Positions 35,285 to 47,015 of a stretch of 64,000 nt of DNA are shown here, one piece after another. Both the position numbers and the translations under genes were made by a program. The notes under the pieces were generated by a model. It was not told the origin of the DNA. It saw nothing but the letters and a program-made list of their open reading frames with translations, and did no database searches. The stretch is from Ulota crispa. Taxonomy: Eukaryota; Streptophyta; Bryopsida; Orthotrichales; Orthotrichaceae. Within the stretch, counting starts at the first letter, position 1, and each line of letters begins with the position of its first letter. The stretch spans positions 3,229,001-3,293,000 of the forward strand of contig OY987248.1 in the NCBI GenBank assembly GCA_963920765.1, in the 5' to 3' direction.

Positions 35285-35962
35285 GTTAGTTATAGAACCT
35301 TTAGTTGGTTATGGTTATAGGACCTCTAGTTGGTCGTAATTATAGGACCTCTCCACGGATAATGGTATTTAGTGTTGGCAACACTAATTACGAACCTCAA
35401 CACTAAATGTCAACAACTCCCTTAATGTTACCAACACTAAATGTCAGCCTAACACTATTTGTCAACTATTGCAATTTTTGGGAGTAAATCTTTTTTACAA
35501 GTTTATATTTAGTGTTAGAAATTGGTTCATTTTTATTACAACAAAAAAACATAAATTAAATTCATGAGTTAATATCTAGACAACTATTTGGCATAAACTA
35601 CAAACTTGGGCCGAATTGAGTTTGTCCATTAGATTAAAATCATTGTCACCATTCAGTGATGAAAAATGATAGAAATAATCCAAAATAATCCAAAATAATC
35701 CAAAAATCCAAAAATCCAAAAATTTGAAAAAAAAGGTTATATGTTTCTAAAAAAATGTATTAATATTTTTCTTCAAAAAAAGGTTAAATTTTGTATTTGG
35801 TGTTATAATCTAATGTTCCCAAAATTCCTAATGAAGTTCCCAAAGTTCCCATATGACGTTCCCAAAGTTTCCAATGAAGTTCTCAAAGTTCCTATATGAT
35901 GTTCCCAAAGTTCCCATACTACGTTCCCAAAGTTCCCAATGAAGTTCCCAAAGTTCCCATAG
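35285..35962. repeat. Minisatellite-rich stretch
   Basis: Three kinds of short tandem repeat follow each other: a 25-bp unit GGTTATAGGACCTCTAGTTG.. (35285-35350), AACACTAAATGTCAAC units (about 35370-35470), and a ~22-bp GTTCCCAAAGTTCCCAATGA unit repeated about seven times (35815-35962). Non-coding; open frames across them are repeat artefacts. Confidence 0.7.
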
Positions 35963-36136
35963 TTTGGAGGAGGCATCAAAGCATGATGTGCACAAAAAGA
36001 AGGCAACTCTAAATGCAAACTAGTTGAGATTTAGAGTGAGTGAAGTTAAAGTGCAGGTAACACTATTAGTACCATAACACTAAAGACCATTATTAGTGTA
36101 GTTGGTTGTGGTTACAAGACCGCCAATTGGTTGTGG

Positions 36137-37094
36137 TTATCCCCTAAGGGCTCAAGCCCTTTTTTTTGTGAAAGTCACTAAAAACTACCACTTTTGCGGG
36201 AATGAGTAGAAAGGTAGTAAAAAAAGTTTTTTGGAAACCCAACCATAAGATCTTGCCCTAGATCATGGGAGGTACTTGTGGGAAAAAATCAGCCATTCTA
36301 GATGTAGAGGAGTGAGATATTGACAATTGAAATGAAAAAAAAAAACAAAAAAAATCCCTACTACCCAAAAATTTAGAAGCCTTTGACCGCTCTTATATCA
36401 AAAAAATTGCTCTACATAAAGTTGAGGTTTATTTTTTCCATGTAGAAGACCAAGTTAGATAAGTGTGGAAAGAATTTTCAAATGAATTGGAGGAGTGAAT
36501 CATGCTATGTAAAATCTTGCAATGCAGTAAGGCCATGAAATTTGCAAATACACTATGCAAAATTGGAGGATTTATATAAAATTCAAAAAATTGAATTATT
36601 TTGATCTAGATTGTGAAAACCAAGGAATCTTAGTCTAGTACAACTTCAAAAAATAAATTCAAAAAACAAATACACAAAGAGCTCAAAAAAGTAAAGCACC
36701 AAATTTTACAAAGGACAAAAGGAATGGAGGTTTGGGAGTCCCATACCTACTTGCAAACTAAAACTTCTCATAACTTTCATTTCATCAATCAAAATTGGAT
36801 GATTCAAAGCTTCCCACATATATATGAATCTAAAGAATCAATTCTAAGTTTTTATTTAAAATAATTCAATTTTAATTTTTTTTGGATTGCCTGCCCTCCC
36901 TTGTTTTTTAGAAATGCATGCATAACTTCTTCAATAAATGTCAAAATCAAGAAAAAATTAAATGCCCACGTAGAATTTTGAATTCCCCATTTTCAATAAA
37001 ATTGTCAGAAAATCATACAAAGTAGCTTAGTTGTAAATACATGCCCAAAACCTCACTTGACCCCCGAGGGGCCACTTCAGCCCTTCGGGGTTAA
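36137..37094. mobile_element. TTAA-bounded element, subfamily A, copy 3, inserted in a minisatellite
   Basis: Left border TTAT then CCCCTAAGGGCTCAAG; right border, reversed, TTAA then CCCCGAAGGGCTGAAG. Interior aligns with 14883 and 38677 (CCAACCATAAGATCTTG). Both flanks are units of the same 25-bp TTGGTTGTGGTTAYAGGACC minisatellite, so it landed inside that array. Confidence 0.72.
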
Positions 37095-37204
37095 AAGGAC
37101 CTCCCGTTGGTTGGGGTTACGGGACCTCCCATTGGTTGTGGTTACGGGACCTCCCATTGGTTGTGGTTACGGGACCTCCCATTGGTTGTGGTTATAGGAC
37201 CTTC
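37095..37204. repeat. 25-bp minisatellite GGGACCTCCCATTGGTTGTG..
   Basis: About four and a half near-identical 25-bp units (GACCTCCCATTGGTTGTGGT + TACGG). Related units lie left of the TTAA element (36098-36140) and at 35285. Confidence 0.85.
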
Positions 37205-38676
37205 CATCAAGATAAGCAAAGTACGCAGTTTGTGCAAGTAGCAACTGAATTAATATTGCTGTCATGGAGCTGAAGAAGTGAATTTTATCAAGCGAGATTC
37301 AATATCAGGCGCCCCTTTACGCTGAGGGGTGGAGGCAGTTTTTGAGCCCCGGAGGATTTGAATCCTTGCCTCAATTTGTTCTGTTTTTGAAATCAGCTTC
37401 AAGGTTTTGTACACTAGGAATCATGGTAAATTTTCAAAAATCAAATTAATGTTAACAGACAAAATTTGACATTGCTCCAAGGGCGAGAGTTAGGTTTACC
37501 AAAATGGGAGGCCAATTTGTGGCATTTGGCTACTGTTACGTTTCAAAAAAATGTATTTGTCTTTTCATTGATAAAAATTGAGTGATATTAGTTGTTATTT
37601 TGGAATGAAACTAAAAATTCTCAATAGTTGTACTTAACCCTTGAACAATCAAGCAACCCTTCGCAATCATTGCAATACGGAGTATGTTTTTTGTATTTGG
37701 AGTGCATCCACACCTTTATTACATTTGAGATCAATAAAAAAATTAGAATATAGATCAATGTTGTTCTAATGAGGTAGTCAAGATCCCAAATTAAAACTTT
37801 TAGTTGGTAGCAAATGCCAATTATATAGTAGCAGTACATACTATGTATTATAATAACTTGGTCCTTTAACTCCTATGTTCCTTCTTTGTTCCTTCTTTGT
37901 TCCTTCTTTAAAAAAAATTTATAATGCCTGTATGTAGTTGCTAAATTGGCTTTTGGCTTCAAGGCTTTTTAATTATAAGAAAAGTGGCCCCATTGTACCC
38001 TTATTTTTATCATTTCTTGAGATTCTTTTGAAGGCCATACGTGCTTTAGATTAAGTAGCTCCAAATTTTGATCGCCTCAACTTATTAGTTTCTTCCCTTC
38101 TTAGAAGACCCACAGTCTCCAATCTAAAAGCAATAATTTTACATATGCATGGTTGGACCAAAATATAAATAAATAAATAAATAAATAAATAAATCCAAAG
38201 CCTTACACAATGTGACATTAACTAGCATGTCACGAAATAAAAGTTAATATATAAATGGATGAAACCGCCAAAACTTTTCAAAAGAACGCTAGATTTACCA
38301 ATATTTGGATAAAATTATTCATCATAGCTCTTTTTTGGATAAATTTGCACATACTCTATCTATTATTCATTACATGTATGCATTCTAGGATGAATGTTGC
38401 TCAATTAATCAAAAAACCATAAATAACTTAAACATAAGTGCAAAACATTTGAACAAAGCAACTCTTAAGGTCAAATGTTTATTTTCTTTTAAAAGCATTA
38501 GGCAATTCACTTTACAAACAAAGCCCCATTCAACTCTCAAAATTCAATTGATTGAGAAGTTGAGGATTGGAACTTGAGGCATCCCAAGTTTTGGGTTCAA
38601 TTGGAAATGCTTACATTGAAGTATTTTCAGGACATTTTGGCACCACAAAGGTCTTACCTTCTCTCCAAGGGTTGGG
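37205..38676. other. AT-rich intergenic DNA with an (AAAT)n run
   Basis: No gene seen. A simple AAAT repeat of about eight units lies at 38163-38194 and a TTCCTTCTTTG triplet repeat near 37880. At 37310-37370 a stretch GGAGGATTTGAATCC resembles a tRNA T-arm but no tRNA can be folded. Confidence 0.45.
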
Positions 38677-39592
38677 TTAACCCCTAAATCCTTGGGGCCT
38701 TTATTTGTCAAAAGACACTCAAAAATGCCATTTCTATTGCAAAGAGTTATTTTTTTTTTGAAAATTGGTCTTTTTGCATATCTAACCATAGGATCTTGTA
38801 CTAGACTAGTATAAGAATGTGGAAACAAAAATTCAAAAACTTTGAGTGCACAGATTGCAAGATATTTGCATTCAAAGTATAAAAAACAGATTTTTTTGCA
38901 CCTTGCATGACTAGACTATTTGACTTTGAACTTTTTAAACTTAAAACTTTTGCACCACAAAGTTTTGAGGTTTATTTTCTTATGGTGTGAAATTGAGTTG
39001 AGAATCTTTGGGAAAAAATCAAAACAAAAAATACTTATTTTCATTCTTAAAAAAAAAATATTAGGTAGAAGAAGGTATGAGATTGAACAAAAACTTAAAT
39101 TGTTAATAACCTTGCAATGGAATTGAAACTCAATAATCCCAATGGTGAGATTGTTCTAGCAAGCAAACTGCACCCTCTCCAACAATTTTATTTGAAAAAT
39201 TGTTAAACTTGCATTCAAAAATGAAGTTTATAAGTTATTTTTTCAAGAAGTTTGAACTGCCCAAAAAACAAGATTGTCCATAACTTTCTCATAACTAGTC
39301 CAAATGGAATAGATCAAAGCTTCAGATGTAGACAAAACTATAACCTATGAGAGAAAAAAAACAAGTTTTTGTAAATATTTTTTGCTGCCCAATTTGCATA
39401 AATTTTTGCTTATCTAGGCATAACTTTTGCTTTTGGGCATTGATTGGAATAGAAATTATATTCCCCAAAAGCTAATGTGTTTTCCTATCTTCCAAAAAAG
39501 TTTCAAAAAATCAGGACAAAAATTGAGGTTGTAGGTACTTGCCCAAAATCCCATTTGTCCCTCGCGGGGACATTCAAGGATTTAGGGGTTAC
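38677..39592. mobile_element. TTAA-bounded element, subfamily A, copy 4 (916 bp)
   Basis: Left TTAA then CCCCTAAATCCTTGGGG; right, reversed, TTAC's complement border then CCCCTAAATCCTTGAATG. Interior TCTAACCATAGGATCTTGTA matches the 14883 and 36137 copies. The right border tetranucleotide is TTAC rather than TTAA, a likely later point change. Confidence 0.72.
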
Positions 39593-40225
39593 ACTTGATA
39601 AAAAGTCCCCCATTTGAGAATGGATGAAATTGTCAAAATGACCCCTAATCTTGACACAAAATTGTAGTGTTTTAAATGAGCAAAGGATCACTATTCAAAA
39701 TAATAGTTTGTTAGAGCATCTCATGTAGCACTCTTTGCAACACTTGGATAAATGAGGTTTTAGAGGGAGAATGACGCGAACCTTCACGACGAGGTTTGAA
39801 GTTTTCATGTAGCCCCAAAACCTTCAAGGCCTGCACCTACGTTACAACGAATTGCATAGGTACACCTTGCTATGGAGTGGAGTCGGGCGTGAATAGTGCT
39901 CGCAAGGGACCATGAAGGGGACTTGTTGAAAATTGAAATTTATCAAGAATGCAACTCAATCTAAAAGCCCCATGACTTGCACAGGGACATTTCGAGTGCT
40001 CTTGGGGATTGGAAACAAGGCCGTTATAGCTAGGGAACGCGGGGCTTAGGTAGAGTGGTGCAGGAGATGCTCTTATAGTCTCGTAGATAGGGTCCCGAGA
40101 TTTTCCTTGTAAGGGATATTTTTAAAAATGTACTCATTCATACTTGTTTAATACTAAGAAAGCGTTGCCACTTGTCTAGGGTCAAGCCCTATTTTTTCCC
40201 CTAATGGGGTTTTTCAAAATAATAA
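39593..40225. other. Intergenic DNA, nothing recognised
   Basis: Mixed-composition DNA between the TTAA element and the 18-bp array. No gene, RNA or TIR element seen. Confidence 0.4.
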
Positions 40226-40960
40226 TTCATCCCCACACAAGAACTCCTCTCCACACGAGAACTCCTCCCCACACAAGAACTCCTCCCCACACGAGAACTC
40301 CTCCCCACACGAGAACTCCTCCCCACACGAGAACTCCTCCCCACACGAGAACTCCTCCCCACACGAGAACTCCTCCCCACACGAGAACTCCTCCCCACAC
40401 GAGAACTCCTCCCCACACGAGAACTCCTCCCCACACGAGAACTCAGCCCACACGAGAACTCAGCCCACACGAGAACTCATCCCCACACGAGAACTCAGCC
40501 CCACACGAGAACTCATCCCCACACGAGAACTCATCCCCACACGAGAACTCATCCCCACACGAGAACTCATCCCCACACGAGAACTCATCCCCACACGAGA
40601 ACTCATCCCCACACGAGAACTCATCCCCACACGAGAACTCATCCCCACACGAGAACTCATCCCCACACGAGAACTCATCCCCACACGAGAACTCATCCCC
40701 ACACGAGAACTCATCCCCACACGAGAACTCATCCCCACACGAGAACTCATCCCCACACGAGAACTCATCCCCACACGAGAACTCATCCCCACACAATAAT
40801 TCATCCCCACACGAGAATTCATCTCCACACGAGGTTCATCCCCGCACAGCAATTCATCCTTGCATGATACATCATCCCCACACAATAGTTCTTCCCTACA
40901 AAACAGTCCATCTCCACACAATAGTCTATCCCTATACAATAGTTCATCCTGACAATTAGT
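40226..40960. repeat. 18-bp minisatellite, two homogenised sub-arrays
   Basis: About 33 near-perfect 18-bp units followed by about six decayed ones. The first sub-array repeats CTCCCCACACGAGAACTC, the second ATCCCCACACGAGAACTC, with three short-length transition units (GCCCACACGAGAACTCA) between. Because 18 is a multiple of 3, several frames on both strands stay open, giving artefact ORFs of up to 251 codons such as repeated Ser-Ser-Pro-His-Glu-Asn. No start context, intron or gene-like flank supports real coding. Confidence 0.9.
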
Positions 40961-41595
40961 TCATCCATATTTTATATACTACATTCAAATGTATGGATGT
41001 ACAATAAGTAGCTTCATCATTTTATTAGATGAAGATTGCCCCTTGTAAGTTTAGTACCCAAGGAAATAGGGGGTTTCATATAACTCAAAAAATGGATGAA
41101 CAAATGGTCGTGAACAAGTTTTCGTTCATCAGTGAATACGCTATAACGACCTCTGGACAAAGGTAGTCAGGGCTCGTTCACCAAGTGACTTGCCCACGTT
41201 TTTCACTAATCTTATTTACATGGACAATTTTGGTGCTAAACAACATATTTGAAAAATAGGGGGTTTCAAACATAAAATATGGCCTTTGAACTTCTCACCT
41301 CACAGGATCTCCGCTCACTAGTGAATTGTTTTTGTTCCCTTGCACGCTCAAAGTTTGAGACACCCATGAGTTTATGAAAGTTTCTGTGAAATTTTTTTTG
41401 GGGTTTGAGGACGCAGGTGAATGAGCCCTGCAAAGCCACAAAAGTGAGTTTCTGAAATTCACTCCTCAACTGAATCATGCTAGGAGTGAAGTCCACAGGT
41501 GAGTCACCTTGCGATTCACTAGTGAATTCACAAAGGTGAATTGCAACATGAGTCACCTAAAAAAATTGACGTTTGAAGCCCCTAATGAAACCCCC

Positions 41596-41909
41596 TAAGG
41601 TAGGAGGCTCATAAATGGAGCACCTAAGGGCTGAAACTGAATTTTGGGTAGGTAAAACTCCTTGAAATGATTTTTGGTAAACTTTTCTTGAAAGACAAGA
41701 AAAATTGACATTTAACCCAAGTTGTTTCATATTTTTTGAAACTTTATGAAATTAGATATAAATATTTGAAGTGGAAAAGCCATAGGACTCTAAAATGAAA
41801 CACCTCTTCAAATGTACATGAGCTGTACATTATTGAAGGACTATGAAAAACAAGATGTAGAGAAACAGTACATGTGAGGAGGTGCTCCGAATTTGAGCCT
41901 CCTACCTTA
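41596..41909. mobile_element. TA-flanked MITE family B, copy 3 (reverse orientation)
   Basis: TA then AGGTAGGAGGCTCATAAA at left, reversed right AGGTAGGAGGCTCAAATT then TA. Interior is the reverse of copies 1 and 2 (AGGACTCTAAAATGAAACACC; AAAAATTGACATTTAACCC). Lies about 400 bp upstream of the AUG2 start codon. Confidence 0.82.
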
Positions 41910-42237
41910 TTGAATAGAAAAACCCTGCTGCAGGAGGTTTAGAGAGCTTCTCCGAATTCTGTAAAGCCAAAACACTGATCTCGTGTCAGAAGAAAAGAAA
42001 ATGCAGAAAGGAGATTTGGAGCTTTTGCATAAATCCGGCAAAATGTTGCGCGCTCGTCAATGACTAAGCAGACTTACAAATCGAAACAGACTGCACTTCA
42101 CCGACACTACGGCTGTGAGTTCTCGGATTTCCACTTCAAGATTTCTAGGGTTAAGTTCCAGCTCTGTTGCTCTCTTACTCTCTCTTCGTGACGCACTTGA
42201 TCGCTGTTTTGCAGTTTTTGAAAGCTGAGGGATCGGA

Positions 42238-42252
42238 GGGTTTAGGGTTTAG
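42238..42252 (+). promoter_or_regulatory. Telo-box motif in the AUG2 leader
   Basis: GGGTTTAGGGTTTAG about 55 bp before the ATG, after a CT-rich stretch (GCTCTCTTACTCTCTCTTCG) typical of plant transcription start regions. Confidence 0.4.
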
Positions 42253-42305
42253 CGTAGAAGAGAGAGGGAAAGAGACAGAGCCGTGGTTACGAGCTAGAGA
42301 GAATA

Positions 42306-44899
42306 ATGAGTAGTGTCAATGGAGGAGACATGGCATGGGTGGGGAAGCGGCCTGCGCGTCGTTTAGGGGGAATGGCGGACGTGCTCACAATGGCTGCCGA
42401 CTTAGGCTTCGCCGTGCCGGTATACTTTTCAAATCCTTGTTGCTTTTGGAATTCCATACACATTGTTCTATTGAATGGCCGAGTACTTGCGCAAGGGAGT
42501 AAGTGACGTATGCTTAGGGTCTAATCCCTGAACGTTCAAAGGGATTCTATGTATCTTTATGTCGTATAAATGACAATGTAGGTAACATCCTCATGAGATT
42601 TATAAGTGGATTCATAGTTTAAGAGCAAGAGAGTATTGGTTACTACAGTTCTCATCAAAGATGTGAAACATCCTGAGAATATTTATTTTGACCAAATTTA
42701 CGGTTCAAATACTTATAGTTTTAGACCGTTTATGTTGCTTTGGAATTCCATACACATTGTTCAGCCATTCTGTTGAATGGCCGAGTGCTTGCGCAAGAGA
42801 GTAAGTGATGTATGCTTAGGGTTTAATCCCTGAACGTGCAGAGGGATTCTATATACCTGTATGTCGTATAAATGACAATGTACATAATATCCTTATGAAA
42901 TTCGTAATTGGATTCATAGTTTAAGAGCAAGAGAGTATTGGTTAGTTGAAATCTTTTACAGTTCTCATCAAACATGTCAAGCATCCTGAAACTGTTGTTT
43001 TGACCTAATTTACCTGTTCAAATACGTAGAGTTTTAGACCGTTGATTGTCGATGTGAAAGCATGAGTGGAGTCTAAAGGGAAGTGTCTGGGAGCAGGATA
43101 CGGAGGGTGGCGTTGCAGCGGGAGGGAAGGGCAAGGGAGGGAACGAGGAAGCACTTGTGCGTGTGCTCCGAGAGCTGTCAACAGTGCAACGGAACTTAGC
43201 CAATCTGCAAGTCGAGCTTCAAGGCCGGCAGGTGCGTGTAACAAGGGTCACAGTTCTTCAAAGTTGCTTGAAACAACCTACCGTGCTCAGGAAAGGATAT
43301 TGAGCGCAAAACATGGCAAATAGCTTAAGTGTTCTGAACACTGAGCAATTTGAACTGGATCATGACGAGTGCAGGATGATGAGAGAGTGGCGCATCTTAC
43401 TCACGTAAGTGAGATAATGAAAAAGTCGGAGGCACTGGCGAAGACTACAACCACCTTGCAGGATGTTATCCACAACAAGGTATTGGAAAAGACCAAACTT
43501 ATCCTCCCTGAATCTTCATCCTGTTCAGGATCCGGGAAATATTTGAGTTTTTTCCGGTTGATTTCCGTCAATTCCCGTACTGAACCGGTTTGTCAAGAAA
43601 CCATTTCGGTTATTTTCTCTATTATATACAATAAATTTTTAAAAGAGTTTATAATCGATTTTTTGCCGAAATTTATAAATTGCAATCGATTTTTTTCTCA
43701 TTTCAACCGGCTAGCTTTGAACTAGCTGCCGGTTCTTCCTGGACCTTGATCCTGTATACAGAAATCATGTGTTTGTTGCTCGTGGTGCAATACTGATTCT
43801 GCAAACTGCTTGTTTTTGTTTCTTGTAACATACTCTTGCTTTTTTGACCGTCCATTTCTTGTCCCACATATTCTACACCTGTGCTAGGATTTCATCCTTC
43901 TCTTTAACGAGGTCTTGTTCTTGCGATACCTGTTCACAGGACCGGATTATTGCACGCTTGCAGCAACCCTACAGTTTAGACTGCATTCCTGTTGAAACTG
44001 AATATCAGGTAAGTGCGTTCATTCTGGGATTCTACGTTTCACAAGCTATTGCAAGTTTGGGTATGTAACTTGCACGCTATTTAGTGACTTGGTCCAAGAT
44101 TTAAAGATACTATAGTTTCTCAAGGCTATGTCATGGTGAGAGATGCATGCTTTTCATGAGGTCACCTGATTGATATTTCTTATTGGACCATGAACAGCGT
44201 CAATTTTCTGAGTTGCTGTTAAAGGCCGCTGGAGACTACGGGGCTTTAACTGCAGCTACAACTGATATTCAATGGACTCAGAACTTCAAAGAGCCTCCAG
44301 CGGTTTGGGGGGTACTCACATTCTTCTCTACTCTTGCGCAGTTAATCTCTATGAGTACAGGACCCGAATTAGTCTGAAATTTTGCTGGTTTTTGCTTTTG
44401 TTTTCTTTTCCTATAGTTGAATACTTATGGTTATGTAACAATGTTTGTCATAGAAAGAGGTAATGATGTTACGGAGCTTTCTGTCCCTTGTGTGAAAACT
44501 TACATGCTGTGTGTTGCCCTGCAGGAGTTGTTACGGCCAATTCCAACAGCATTGGCTGCATGCACACGCTATTACGAGGCTTTATCGACCATGCGTGATG
44601 CAGTGTCGGCTCTTCACCGAGCACGAGTCCGAGGCCCTGTAACACCGACGAAGGACATCATAGTGTCTGGTGTGATGGAATGCACCACCCCGGCCACGTC
44701 CTCGTGGAACACGCCAGCAGAAGAGCCGAGCTCAGACGATGTTCTCATGCGGAGCCGTAGGCAGCTGCAAATGCAAATGGCTACTCAAGACTGGGCCTTG
44801 GGAATCACAGATCCTCAAAACGAGCAGCAGTTCTTGGATAGCATGAAACCCAGACGAATGTCGTGGCCTCCTTCACCAAGTGCTGGTGCAGTTTTGTAA
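42306..44899 (+). CDS. AUG2: Augmin complex subunit 2 (HAUS2-like)
   Basis: Augmin recruits gamma-tubulin to existing microtubules so that new ones branch from them, in spindle and phragmoplast. Six exons: 42306-42419, about 43061-43231 (or starting at 43097), 43375-43479, 43940-44008, 44198-44311, 44525-44899. Phases are all zero, giving 315 aa (or 303), near the ~300 aa of Arabidopsis AUG2. Recognisable parts are [85 protein letters not shown] and [20 protein letters not shown]. Residues about 60-150 are predicted coiled coil. The only doubtful border is the exon 2 acceptor, because the adjoining intron contains a tandem duplication. The last ~70 residues are Ser/Pro/Gln-rich. Confidence 0.93.
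42439..43044. repeat. Tandem duplication (~300-bp unit) in AUG2 intron 1
   Basis: Copies 42439-42732 and 42733-43044 share GGAATTCCATACACATTGTT, GAATGGCCGAGT..TTGCGCAAG and TAGTTTAAGAGCAAGAGAGT with scattered changes and small insertions, so it is older than the duplications at 19925 and in LOG. Confidence 0.88.
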
Positions 44900-44904
44900 A
44901 TCAA

Positions 44905-45713
44905 CAAAAAAAAAAACAAAAAAACAAAAACAAAAACAAAAAAACAGGTCTGGCTTTGGAGCACCGCATTTTGTGTATGTCATGTGCTGGCTTTGATATG
45001 AGCTCGAGGAGCTTAGTTTCAATCAAATCAGACTTATTTGAGCGAACATGGAGTGTTAATTGGTATCATTGGCGGCTCAGGATTTCTTCGGCAGCATTCT
45101 TTCCTGTGATGTGCTTAATTTAAGGATTATACTAATAACTTGAGTTGCACTAATATAGTACTTAGTAAATTAGGTTGTTCAATATACTGTGAGCTAGAGC
45201 ATTTAATCAAATACTACCTCAAATTGCGTGACTCAGGTAGTCAACGTTTCAAGGAGATTTGGTAAGTATATAGCTTAACTAGAGAGTGTGTGAAGTATTC
45301 CGCATGACGGAGGTTTTGCCACCAAGTTGCTACTTGGGGGTGGTTTAAGATTGTGGCCAATACCCTACTTGGAGAACAAGGGCAGAAAACATGTCACAAT
45401 TTCATATTAGGTAGACATAATCCACCCAAATTAGAGTGAAAGGGACTTGCACTATCAAAGTCTTGCACTAATTGAATTAACATGTGTACCATTAGCTACC
45501 TGTTTTCTCCTTGCTTGAATTTTAGATATAAATATCTCTCCTTTTTTGGGTTGAAGTTTTGTATTGCCTTTGTTCTAATTGCATCCTCTTCTATGTGTTG
45601 CAATATTTATAATATTAATTCATGTAAATTCTAATCAAATTTTGTTTGCAACATGTTGCAAATGAAACTTGAGTTTTTGAAGTGATAATTGAGAAATGGA
45701 AGTATGTTAAGTC
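44905..45713. other. AUG2 3' flank and intergenic DNA
   Basis: An A-rich (AAAAAC)n tract (44907-44947) follows the AUG2 stop. The rest shows no gene or element I can define. Confidence 0.45.
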
Positions 45714-45946
45714 TAAGGTGGGTATACACAACACCACTCATCACCCCAATGCTGTTCAAATGTAGGCTAGTAGTTGATTTTTGAACTCAAATCTAGCCCC
45801 TCCATAGATAGTTTATCTTTTGAGATTCTTGGAATCTCAAAAGATAAGCTATCTATGGAGGGGCTAGATTTGAGTTCAAAAATCAACTACTAGCCTACAT
45901 TTGAACAGCATTGGGGTGATGAGTGGTGTTGTGTATACCTACCTTA
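45714..45946. mobile_element. Near-perfect 113-bp-stem hairpin element
   Basis: TA then AGGTGGGTATACACAACACC at the left, and at the right its reverse complement followed by TA with only a base or two different; pairing continues to a loop of about 8 bp at the centre (GATTCTTGGAATC). Only about four mismatches in the stem. TA borders suggest a mariner-type foldback MITE; a transcript would fold into a long dsRNA hairpin. Confidence 0.85.
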
Positions 45947-47015
45947 TATGCATGTCACGTGCACCTCAAAAGAGTGTACTCAGAAAAGGTGCTTCACAAA
46001 TAATTTTTTCCAAATTGTTAAAAGATACCCATATTTGGGTTTCCCAATCACAAACCCATTGACAACTAGTGCTAAAATTGTCAACTTATAGCTTATAAAC
46101 AAATTCTATAAAGAAATTTAAATTTTAAAGTTTCACAATTATTTCTAATAAGTAAGTGATACTAACACCAATCAAAAATTTACCTTGAAACGTATATTTC
46201 AAATCCCAAATTTCTCAATCTTTATTGAAAAGTCAACCCTAAATCAATTTCCAAGTTTTGTTGTCTATAATACATCTTTCCCAACATAAACAAGAATCTT
46301 AATCTCCGAAATGCCCAATATTTGCTAAAAACAAATCAGCACCAAATCATTTCTACAAGTTGCCATCTGAAAATGTTGACATTATTTTTAATTATTTCAG
46401 ACTTGTATTAGCAGAATTAACTAGATTATTAATTGGTATTATCAAAGATTGTGCAAGATTTCTCTGTTAATATAAAATCAAAAATAGCTAGCCTCCCTCT
46501 TAGGGACTGTAAACACATCTCATATCCCATGTCCCACTAAAATCTCAAAATCAAATTGTTTGAGTGCAAAAGTTGGGATTTTACAATTCACATTGTTACC
46601 CAAGTCGCACGTTCTAATTCTTTGCATTTTGCCTACATGGCAGCACTTTTTGAAAAATTTGGCTAAGAATGTGGAACTTCACTAAAAGTTTGTGTTGACC
46701 ATTTAGCTAGACCTAACTTTCAATACTTTTGTAGGAAATATTCATGGCTTTCTTTAGTACTTAAGCTCAAATGGGACGTGGGACGTACTGTGAACTGCCT
46801 CTTAGTGATTTGTTGCAATCCCCAGTTCAATTTGTGCTCCATCAAATGTGCTTGATAATTCCATTGGGTCAAAGCAACAAACTCTATTTTCTCAGCCTTT
46901 GCTGCTTGTAGAACTCCCAAATCCACAACTCCCAAACCTACATTATTTATCAAAAAACTAACCCCAAATCGCTTCTCTGTCAGTATTTTCTCTACAACAT
47001 TTGTTGAATAAATAA
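45947..47015. other. AT-rich intergenic DNA
   Basis: No supported gene. An open frame on the minus strand (46720-47070) contains a phrase like an SDR NNVG motif but nothing else of that family. Confidence 0.4.

Noticed and set aside
37310-37370. tRNA gene
   Set aside because: A T-arm-like GGATTTGAATCC is present, but no acceptor stem, D-arm or anticodon arm can be folded around it.
40226-40830. CRISPR-like regular repeat
   Set aside because: Units are contiguous with no variable spacers; this is a eukaryotic minisatellite.
40204-40959. 251-codon ORF with a SSPHEN/HTRTPP repeat
   Set aside because: Product of the 18-bp minisatellite; several frames on both strands are equally open, and there is no gene context.
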